From the NCBI GenBank assembly GCA_937949585.1, contig CALEDW010000091.1, forward strand, positions 1-5,160: a stretch of DNA of 5,160 nucleotides, read 5' to 3'. A program made the position numbers and the translations under genes. This document shows positions 1 through 4,428 of this stretch, piece by piece. This DNA comes from an uncultured Acidimicrobiia bacterium. GTDB taxonomy: Bacteria > Actinomycetota > Acidimicrobiia > IMCC26256 > CALEDW01. The notes under the pieces are model-generated. The model was not told the origin of the DNA. It searched no databases and saw nothing but the letters and a program-made list of their open reading frames with translations. Every line of letters starts with the position of its first letter. The stretch's first letter is position 1.

Positions 1-190
1 AGCGCACCAGCGCCGGGGGCGACCCCGGCGGCTGGCAACCCCCACCCGGAGCAAGGCCGAGCAGAGGGCAGGGGTGGCCCGCCCGCTCCTTCGGGAGCAG
101 CCCTCGGGTAGGCCGCGTAGATGGATGGTCACCGAACCGGACGCCCGCAAGGGCCCGGGGAACAGAATCCCGCCTACAGGCCGGCTCACC
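1..190 (+). ncRNA. rnpB: RNase P RNA, bacterial type A, 3' portion (5' part lies outside the window)
   Basis: This is the catalytic RNA of ribonuclease P, which matures tRNA 5' ends. The window opens inside the P12 arm and runs to the 3' end. Visible landmarks, in order, are: a GC hairpin at 11-30 with a GCGA tetraloop (P13 region, closely resembling Streptomyces); the conserved GGAGCAAGGCC block near 48-58; a P15-like stem pairing 64-69 with 100-105; the GGGGTGG stretch at 71-77, the likely site of the GGU motif that binds tRNA CCA; a TTCG-capped hairpin at 85-98; GGGTAGGCC at 106-114; TAGATGGATGG at 118-128; a P19-like hairpin at 137-158 with a GCAA tetraloop; and the P4 3' strand ACAGAATCCCGCCTAC at 162-177. 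Helix P18, expected between GGGTAGGCCGC and TAGATGGATGG, appears to be missing. The 3' end is placed at about 190 by comparison with remembered E. coli and Streptomyces sequences and could be a few bases off. Confidence 0.95.
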
Positions 191-215
191 AGCACCGTCG
201 GCGACCCGACGATCC

Positions 216-271
216 CCGGCGCTGCCGCCGGCGGGGTCGGGCCGGCGCGCCGCCCTGACCCGTGACGGGTC
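216..271. terminator. Possible bidirectional terminator hairpins between rnpB and the reductase gene
   Basis: Two perfect short inverted repeats lie in the gap between the convergent rnpB and reductase genes. The first pairs CCGGCG (216-221) with CGCCGG (226-231) around a 4-base loop. The second pairs GACCCG (257-262) with CGGGTC (266-271) around TGA and sits two bases beyond the reductase stop codon. Neither is followed by a T-tract in either direction, so they are not textbook intrinsic terminators. High-GC actinobacteria often use hairpins without a T-tract, and that is the only reason for the call. Confidence 0.4.
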
Positions 272-273
272 GG

Positions 274-1116
274 TCATCGGCGCAGCGGCCCGCCGGCGGG
301 GGAAGGCCCCGGGGGTGCGGGCTCGGAGGCCGCGGAGTCCGAGGGAGCGAGGTCAGCGGCCATCGCGTGGAACCCGCCGTCCACGTGGAGGACCTCGCCG
401 GTGACGGCCCGGGCCAGGTCGGAGAGCAGGAAGCACACGGCGTCGGCCACGGGCCGGGCGTCGTTCGGATCCCAGCCCAGGGGCGCCCGGCGCTCCCATG
501 CGCCGGTCAGGAGCCCGAAGTCGGGGATGCCGCCCGCCGCCCGGGTGTGCAGTGGCCCGGCGGCGACCAGGTTGCTGCGGATCCTCCGAGGTCCGAGGTC
601 GCGGGCCACGTAGCGGTTGACCGCCTGCAGGGCGGTCTTGCACACGCCCATCCAGTTGTAGACCGGCCAGGCGCCGGCCGCGTCGAAGTCCAGCCCGACG
701 AGCGAGGCACCCTCCGACGGTGCGAGCGACGCGACCAACCGGGCCAGGGCCGCGTACGAGTAGGTCGACGTGGCGAACGCCCGCTCGACGTCGGCGAGCG
801 GGACTGAGACGAACTCCCCGGCCAGCACCCGGCGGGGCGCGAAGGCCACCGCGTGCAGCGCCCCGTCGAGTCGGCCCCACCGGCTCCGCAGCTCATCGTC
901 GAGCGCGTCGAAGTCCTCCGGGCGGGTGACGTCGAGCTGCAGGACCTCCGGTGCGGCGGCCAGTTCCGCCGCAGCGGCGACGGTCCGCTCGCGGTCCCGT
1001 TCGAACGAGGTCAGCACCACCTCCGCGCCCAGCCGCTGGGCCCGGTCGGCCACGTGGAACGCGATCGAGTCGGTGGTCACCACCCCGGTGATGAGCAGCC
1101 GCTTGCCGTCGAGCAT
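274..1116 (-). CDS. fabI: NADH-dependent enoyl-[acyl-carrier-protein] reductase, FabI/InhA family
   Basis: This 280-residue cytosolic SDR-fold enzyme should reduce trans-2-enoyl-ACP in the last step of each fatty-acid elongation cycle. The N-terminal cofactor site (ITGVVTTDSIAFHVA, residues 9-23) has the FabI spacing. LDV (61-63) and HAVAFAP (88-94) follow. F144, Y153 and K160 keep the 9 and 7 residue spacing of InhA F149/Y158/K165, so the catalytic residues are present. RSNLVAAGP (180-188) is InhA-like, while GIPDF (196-200) and GEVLHVDGGF (240-249) look more like FabI. After the usual C-terminus there is a tail of about 25 Ala/Pro/Ser-rich residues. The start at 1116 is chosen because GGAGG lies 8 bases upstream and the protein then begins MLDGKRLLITG, as in InhA. 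An ATG at 1131 (MEDEAMLDG) is possible but has no ribosome site. It is transcribed divergently from the thioesterase. inhA is an equally fair gene name. Confidence 0.93.
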   Translation of the reverse strand: MLDGKRLLITGVVTTDSIAFHVADRAQRLGAEVVLTSFERDRERTVAAAAELAAAPEVLQLDVTRPEDFDALDDELRSRWGRLDGALHAVAFAPRRVLAGEFVSVPLADVERAFATSTYSYAALARLVASLAPSEGASLVGLDFDAAGAWPVYNWMGVCKTALQAVNRYVARDLGPRRIRSNLVAAGPLHTRAAGGIPDFGLLTGAWERRAPLGWDPNDARPVADAVCFLLSDLARAVTGEVLHVDGGFHAMAADLAPSDSAASEPAPPGPSPAGGPLRR

Positions 1117-1255
1117 CGCCTCGTCCTCCATCCGGCCCACCCCGGAGACCGCTGGGGCAGAACGATTCCTGTAATAGGTAGCCATTGTGTGTGACCGGAT
1201 GCGAATCGGGAGCGGACCCCGGGGTGGGCGGCGCAGGTGTGCGAGGATCCGGCCC
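1117..1255. promoter_or_regulatory. Divergent promoter region between reductase and thioesterase genes
   Basis: This 139-base spacer separates two genes that point away from each other, so it must hold both promoters. It contains a conspicuous AT-rich patch (about 1164-1192) in otherwise very GC-rich DNA. On the + strand TGTAAT (1170-1175) matches five of six bases of TATAAT; on the - strand TATTAC over the same patch is a weaker match. I see no good -35 for either direction. GGAGG on the - strand (8 bases before the reductase ATG) and GAGG at 1243-1246 (9 bases before the thioesterase ATG) are the ribosome sites. The promoter boxes are inferred. Confidence 0.5.
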
Positions 1256-1714
1256 ATGGGTGTCGACACCAGCGACGGACCGGTCGAACTCAGCGACGAG
1301 GACCAGCGGCGGATGCGTGCCGCCATCCCCGCCACCTTCACCGCCACGCCGTTCATGGGTGGCCTCGGGCTGGTGTTCGACCGCTATGAACCGGACGAGG
1401 TGACCGTGCGGCTGCCGTTCCGGGAGGACCTGACCAACGACGGAGCCGTCTACCACGGTGGGGTGGTGGCCTCGCTGCTCGACACCGCCGGTGCTGCGGC
1501 GGCGTGGAGCAACCACGACTTCCGCCGCGGCACACGCGCCAGCACCGTGGCCATGAGCGTGCAGTACGTGGGTGCGGCCCGCCGCTCGGACCTGGTCTGC
1601 ACCGCCCGCACGGTCAAGCGGGGTCGGGAGCTGATCTTCACCGAGATCACCGCCACCGACGCCAAGGGTCGGACGGTCGCCCACGCCGTGCAGACCTACC
1701 GCATCGTGGCCTGA
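1256..1714 (+). CDS. PaaI-type hotdog-fold acyl-CoA thioesterase
   Basis: This 152-residue protein has the length and pattern of a single-hotdog PaaI/YbgC-like thioesterase, which hydrolyses acyl- or aryl-CoA to free acid and CoA. The central helix signature is clear: LTNDGAVYHGGV (59-70) followed by ASLLDTAGA (72-80). N61, the HGG at 67-69 and D76 match the Asn, His-Gly-Gly and Asp active-site positions of PaaI. The later strands include STVAMSVQYVGAAR (96-109) and the closing TVAHAVQTYRI (140-150). No signal peptide or membrane segment is seen, so it should be cytosolic. The ATG at 1256 is preferred because GAGG lies 9 bases upstream and the protein then starts at normal family length. An upstream in-frame ATG at 1187 would add 23 arginine- and glycine-rich residues unlike the family. 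The substrate cannot be told from sequence. Divergence from the enoyl reductase hints at acyl-thioester metabolism. Confidence 0.88.
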   Translation: MGVDTSDGPVELSDEDQRRMRAAIPATFTATPFMGGLGLVFDRYEPDEVTVRLPFREDLTNDGAVYHGGVVASLLDTAGAAAAWSNHDFRRGTRASTVAMSVQYVGAARRSDLVCTARTVKRGRELIFTEITATDAKGRTVAHAVQTYRIVA

Positions 1715-1737
1715 GCGGCCGCGCCCGCCGACCGGCG

Positions 1738-1783
1738 GTGACCGACCGATGGACCGCCGGTGTAACACCCCGGGCACCCGGGT
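1738..1783 (+). promoter_or_regulatory. Palindrome cluster and weak promoter candidate upstream of the secreted-protein gene
   Basis: The 129-base gap after the thioesterase gene holds GGTGT-A-ACACC (1759-1769), a near-perfect palindrome, overlapped by CCCGGG (1769-1774) and a second CCCGGG (1777-1782). The TGTAAC inside the palindrome is a possible -10, with GTGACC (1738-1743) 17 bases upstream as a weak -35. The palindrome could be an operator over the promoter, or the CCCGGG pair a hairpin ending the thioesterase transcript. The sequence does not decide between these. Confidence 0.25.
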
Positions 1784-1843
1784 CGATCCACCCTCCTGGA
1801 CACGGGGCCGCGCCGGCCCCACGACACCAGAGGAGCTGGGGAC

Positions 1844-2476
1844 GTGCCGGGACGACGCATGACGGGACGGGTGGCGGCCATCGCCACGGTGACGGTGCTC
1901 GGGCTCGGCGGGGTGGCCGCCGCGACGACCGGTGCCCTGCCCGGGCTGGCCGACGAGCAGGTCATCGCCGGCGAGGGTCCGACCACCACCGAGGACACCT
2001 CGGGTGAGGACACCTCGACCACGGATCCCGCCACGAGCACTCCGGACACCACCGAGGACACCGTCGAGGAGACGACGACCACCACCGAGGCCGAGCCCAC
2101 GACAACCGAGACCACCGAGGTGCCCGCCCCCGACGGCGGACCCGAACCGGCCGGGGTCGGACCCGACCCCACCGGGCCGGCCCGCCACGGGTTGTGCCGG
2201 GCGTTCGGCGGGCGGGAGTCCCTCCCCGAGCACAGCGTGGCCGCCCGCAATCTGGCTGCGGCGGTCGCCGCCGAGGGGATGACGATCGCCGAGTTCTGCG
2301 CCGCCACGCCACCACCCGGGCGCAGCGGCGACGCCCCCGGCGGCCACCGGGACGACGACCCGCAGGATTCGCCCGGCACCGTGGGCTCACCCGGCGCTGA
2401 CCGCGGCCCGGGTGCTCCGCCGGGACGGGGTCGTTCCGCCGAGGCGCCGGGCCGCGCCGCCGCCGGGCGCAGCTGA
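1844..2476 (+). CDS. Secreted or envelope protein with Thr/Glu-rich linker and two-cysteine mini-domain; function unknown
   Basis: This 210-residue protein is not one I can name. The GTG start is supported by GAGGAG at 1830-1835, 8 bases upstream; an ATG at 1859 (residue 6) is an alternative. Residues 1-9 are basic and 10-29 hydrophobic, giving a signal peptide or membrane anchor, with possible cleavage after about VAA (24-26) or GLA (34-36). Residues 46-93 form an acidic linker made largely of Thr, Glu, Asp and Ser, of the kind that spans cell walls and may be O-mannosylated. Residues 113-153 look like the only folded part: HGLCRAFGG, a helix, then MTIAEFCA, with cysteines at 118 and 152 placed for a disulphide outside the cell. 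I recall similar HGLC...FC/YC segments in hypothetical actinobacterial exported proteins, but cannot check. The last 55 residues are Gly/Pro/Arg-rich and probably disordered. The linker includes 12-base direct repeats. It stands alone on its strand after the thioesterase. Confidence 0.8.
   Translation: MPGRRMTGRVAAIATVTVLGLGGVAAATTGALPGLADEQVIAGEGPTTTEDTSGEDTSTTDPATSTPDTTEDTVEETTTTTEAEPTTTETTEVPAPDGGPEPAGVGPDPTGPARHGLCRAFGGRESLPEHSVAARNLAAAVAAEGMTIAEFCAATPPPGRSGDAPGGHRDDDPQDSPGTVGSPGADRGPGAPPGRGRSAEAPGRAAAGRS
1991..2017 (+). repeat. Short tandem direct repeat within the Thr/Glu linker
   Basis: GAGGACACCTCG occurs at 1991-2002 and again at 2006-2017, a 15-base period encoding EDTSG then EDTST. 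A diverged copy (GAGGACACCGTCGAG) begins near 2055. The pattern suggests the linker grew by small in-frame duplications, so its length may vary between strains. Confidence 0.6.
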
Positions 2477-2499
2477 TCAGGCTGCGGCGATCGCGCCGC
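2468..2499. terminator. Hairpins at the convergent gene junction; loop contains both stop codons
   Basis: CGCAGC (2468-2473) pairs perfectly with GCTGCG (2481-2486). The 7-base loop TGATCAG holds the TGA of the + strand gene (2474-2476) and, as TCA, the TGA of the - strand gene (2477-2479). A second overlapping hairpin pairs GCGGCG (2484-2489) with CGCCGC (2494-2499). No T-tract follows on either strand. With no bases between the genes, these are the only candidates for ending transcription here. Coding constraint and high GC could also produce them by chance. Confidence 0.4.
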
Positions 2500-3241
2500 G
2501 AGTCGGCTTGTAGACGGCGAGGCGCTCCGCGGAACGCCAGAGCCGCCCGTAGTGCTCACGCACGGCGTCGCCGGCGTCGTGGACCTCCACCAGCACGGTG
2601 GCACCTCCGCCCCCGACACCGGGCAGGCCGCCCACCTGCAGGATCCGCTCGCCCACCACACACCGGTCGCGCAGCTCGGCGGCCGGAGCGACGCGCAGGC
2701 GCAGCTTCACGTCCCTGGTCCGGATGGACCGCACGGCGTCGACGAGATCGGCCAGCTCGTCCTCGCCGAGCCGGTCGCTGACCAGCACGCGGCTGACCGA
2801 CGTGTGGGCCGCCAGGTACTCGAGTTCGGCCCGACCGCAGTAGGGGTCCACGACCATCGGGCGGTGGAGCGCGGCGATGCGTCCCACGACCCGGGCGAAG
2901 GCCAGCGGGTCACCGGAACGCAGGTCCGCGTCGATCACCTCGAACAGCGCCGGGAGCCCGCCGTCGAGTTCCGCAGCGGCGACGGCCCGCCGGCCGAGTT
3001 CGGTGGGCCCGACCCCGCGGTCGTCCACCGCACGCAGCAGCCCCCGCCGGATGAGCGACGTGATCGCCCCCTCGTTGAACCCGGTGTCCCGCCCGCTCAG
3101 GGCCGTGACCACCCGGTCCCCCGACCGCTGGCGGGGTTCGGCCACCATCCGCAACTCCCGACGGGTGGGCACGTGGCCGACCTCGGCCAGGCGCACGGCC
3201 CAGACCAACATGCGATGCGACTCCTCGTCGAGCAGCTCCAT
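2477..3241 (-). CDS. Winged-helix protein with degenerate PLD-like C-terminal domain; putative regulator
   Basis: This 254-residue soluble protein is not one I can name. Residues about 55-92 (NEGAITSLIRRGLLRAVDDR then GVGPTELGRRAV) read as a winged helix-turn-helix. Residues about 128-243 resemble the phospholipase-D-like fold seen in some nucleases and TrmB-type regulators: MVVDPYCG at the first strand, SRVLVSDRL (150-158), KLRLRVAPAAELRDRCVVGERI (179-200), then a glycine-rich GGLPGVGGGG (204-213), VLVEVHD, and HYGRLWRSAERL (230-241). Where PLD-like proteins usually read LHDR, this one reads LRDR (190-193), so the catalytic histidine looks lost, suggesting ligand binding rather than hydrolysis. 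ATG 3241 fits a leaderless transcript: TAGCGT lies exactly 6 bases upstream. An in-frame ATG at 3211 has GAGGAG 9 bases upstream and is a real alternative, giving 244 residues. Domain calls come from pattern memory only. Confidence 0.72.
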   Translation of the reverse strand: MELLDEESHRMLVWAVRLAEVGHVPTRRELRMVAEPRQRSGDRVVTALSGRDTGFNEGAITSLIRRGLLRAVDDRGVGPTELGRRAVAAAELDGGLPALFEVIDADLRSGDPLAFARVVGRIAALHRPMVVDPYCGRAELEYLAAHTSVSRVLVSDRLGEDELADLVDAVRSIRTRDVKLRLRVAPAAELRDRCVVGERILQVGGLPGVGGGGATVLVEVHDAGDAVREHYGRLWRSAERLAVYKPTRGAIAAA

Positions 3242-3247
3242 GGCCCC

Positions 3248-3253
3248 ACGCTA
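3248..3253 (-). promoter_or_regulatory. -10 element TAGCGT of a likely leaderless promoter for the winged-helix gene
   Basis: On the - strand TAGCGT fits the actinobacterial TANNNT -10 box, and six bases separate it from ATG 3241. Transcription would therefore start at or within a base of the A of the ATG. No clear -35 is visible, which is common for such promoters. No Shine-Dalgarno sequence is convincingly placed before this ATG. Confidence 0.5.
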
Positions 3254-3257
3254 GAGG

Positions 3258-3287
3258 GGCCACCGCCGAATGCCGCAGATGGTGGCC
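3258..3287. repeat. Inverted repeat GGCCACC/GGTGGCC upstream of the winged-helix gene
   Basis: GGCCACC (3258-3264) and GGTGGCC (3281-3287) form a perfect 7-base inverted repeat with a 16-base centre. It lies in the 74-base gap between the phosphatase stop and the winged-helix gene, just upstream of that gene's predicted -10. It could be an operator, perhaps for autoregulation by the winged-helix protein, or a hairpin ending the operon transcript. It has no T-tract. Confidence 0.35.
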
Positions 3288-3315
3288 GCCGGGTCCGGCC
3301 CCCGGAACGGGCTGC

Positions 3316-3927
3316 TCAGCCGCCGACGCCGACGAGGTGACCGGTCTCGTTGAACGAGCCCAGCACCGGCCCACCGGGGCCGACCACGACCCGGGAGATC
3401 GACCCCGGATCCAACCGGGTCCGCCACGACGATCCTTCGTCCACCCCCAGCGCCCAGGCCACCGCGGCCTTGAGCGGGGACACGTGCGTCACGACCACCA
3501 CACTGGCTCCGGCGGCCCGCTCGGCCCAGTCCTCGCAGGCCGCAGCCACCCGTGCCGCTACCGACGCCAGGGTCTCGCCGCCGGGTGGGGCGAAGTGCGG
3601 GTCCCGGCGCCACGCCGCCCACGTGGACGCCGGCACGTCGGCCACCGCCACGCCGTCCAGCTCGCCGTAGTCCAGCTCGACGAACCGATCGTCGACCTCG
3701 ACCGGCAGCCCGAAGGCGGCCGCGGTCTGGCGGGCCCGCCGGAGCGGGCTCGACACGACCGCGGCGATCCGCCGCCCCGATGCCTCGGCCGCCGTGAGAG
3801 CCGCTGCGGCGACGGCCCGCGCCTGGGCCTCGCCGGTGGCATCGAGAGGGACGTCGCGACGCCCCAGGAGGAGGCCCCGGGCGTTCGCCTCGGTGCGCCC
3901 GTGGCGGACGAGGACCAGCTCGCTCAC
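3316..3927 (-). CDS. Histidine phosphatase family protein (phosphoglycerate mutase-like, PhoE/CobC type)
   Basis: This 203-residue cytosolic enzyme belongs to the branch 2-His phosphatase superfamily, which cleaves phosphomonoesters through a phosphohistidine. The catalytic set is complete: LVRHGRTEAN (6-15) with R8 and nucleophile H9, SSPLRRARQTA (59-69) with R64, ELDYGELDG (84-92) with E84 as likely proton donor, PPGGET (114-119), and VVVTHVSPLKA (143-153) with H148. The GTG start at 3927 is chosen because GGGAGG lies 6 bases upstream and RHG then falls at residue 8, as usual. A longer in-frame reading to 4203 only overlaps the membrane gene out of frame. Its GTG overlaps the TGA of the upstream membrane-protein gene by four bases (GTGA), implying translational coupling. 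The substrate is unknown: CobC-like alpha-ribazole phosphatase, PhoE-like broad phosphatase or phosphosugar activity are all possible. Mycobacterial relatives at a similar locus carry an N-terminal RNase HI domain that is absent here. Confidence 0.92.
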   Translation of the reverse strand: MSELVLVRHGRTEANARGLLLGRRDVPLDATGEAQARAVAAAALTAAEASGRRIAAVVSSPLRRARQTAAAFGLPVEVDDRFVELDYGELDGVAVADVPASTWAAWRRDPHFAPPGGETLASVAARVAAACEDWAERAAGASVVVVTHVSPLKAAVAWALGVDEGSSWRTRLDPGSISRVVVGPGGPVLGSFNETGHLVGVGG

Positions 3928-4415
3928 CGACCGCCTCCCGCCACGAACTCCCGGTCCAACTGGCCGGTGCGCAGGAACCGGGAGCGCCGACCCGGGTCGT
4001 CCAGCCCGAAGCGGCGGTAGGCCCACACGCCGACCGCCACCCCCACCGCTTCCAAGGCGAACCCCACCCACCCGCGGCCCACCTCGGGCGCCGCGCCGGG
4101 AGAGAACGAGCGCCCCAGGAACGGCCACCAAAACGTCTCGGTGCGGGTCCAGCCCAGGTCCAGGACCAGGTGGAGGTACATGCCGATCGGCAGGCCCAGC
4201 CATCGGCGTCGTACCAGCCGACGTCCGCGGGTGGCGAGCATCACCGCGGTCAGCACCGCGGTCGGGGCGAGCAGCGTGTGCAGGGGCCCGGCGCCGAACG
4301 GGACCTCCACGACGGGCAGCACCGCTCCCAGCGCCACCATCCGGTAGTCGATCGCCGGGCTCTGGAACACCGCCCAGGTGACCACGATCCCCATGACCGC
4401 GAACCAGATCAGCAC
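3924..4415 (-). CDS. Small integral membrane protein, DUF457/YdjM-like (putative metal-dependent hydrolase)
   Basis: This 163-residue protein has about four or five hydrophobic segments: roughly residues 1-18, 26-38, 46-62, 73-88 and 114-133. The pattern resembles the DUF457/YdjM family: an early AIDYRMVALGAVLPVVE (21-37), PLHTLL (45-50) with H46, a basic loop TRGRRLVRRRW, then YLHLVLDLGWT (80-90) with H82 and D86, and FWWPFLG (95-101). The His and Asp residues could bind metal, but no activity has to my knowledge been firmly shown for the family. The soluble C-terminal tail is basic. The GTG at 4415 is the first in-frame start after the zinc-ribbon stop (13-base gap), with GAGGG as a weak ribosome site. 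ATG 4394 would remove much of the first segment, and no in-frame start lies closer to the upstream stop. It sits between the zinc-ribbon and phosphatase genes in one operon. Confidence 0.75.
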   Translation of the reverse strand: MLIWFAVMGIVVTWAVFQSPAIDYRMVALGAVLPVVEVPFGAGPLHTLLAPTAVLTAVMLATRGRRLVRRRWLGLPIGMYLHLVLDLGWTRTETFWWPFLGRSFSPGAAPEVGRGWVGFALEAVGVAVGVWAYRRFGLDDPGRRSRFLRTGQLDREFVAGGGR

Positions 4416-4428
4416 GCCGACCGCGCCC

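Noticed and set aside
74..265. Small + strand ORF of 63 residues within rnpB
   Set aside because: It overlaps the structured RNase P RNA, whose conserved motifs explain the sequence.
262..807. A 181-codon + strand frame opposite the enoyl reductase
   Set aside because: The reductase on the other strand is unambiguous, and this frame has only Gly/Arg/Val-rich composition.
1117..1356. N-terminal extension of the reductase up to 1356 (360 residues)
   Set aside because: The extra 80 residues would overlap the thioesterase start and both promoters and match no reductase. The GGAGG before 1116 fits the family N-terminus.
893..2347. A 484-codon open frame on the - strand, the longest in the window
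   Set aside because: It lies across the thioesterase and the secreted-protein gene on the opposite strand, and its translation is Gly/Arg/His-rich with no recognisable domain. Long antisense frames are expected in very GC-rich coding DNA.
1696..2661. A 321-codon - strand frame opposite the secreted-protein gene
   Set aside because: Its Val/Ser-rich stretches are the complement of the Thr/Glu linker codons, and it overlaps the winged-helix gene out of frame. No ribosome site or domain supports it.
2552..3340. A 262-codon + strand frame opposite the winged-helix gene
   Set aside because: It is low-complexity, rich in Pro, His, Gln and Arg, mirrors the real gene, and has no domain or start signal.
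3928..4203. N-terminal extension of the histidine phosphatase to 4203
   Set aside because: The extension is Gly/Pro/Arg-rich, overlaps the membrane protein gene, and would bury the RHG motif at residue 100. GTG 3927 has a good ribosome site.
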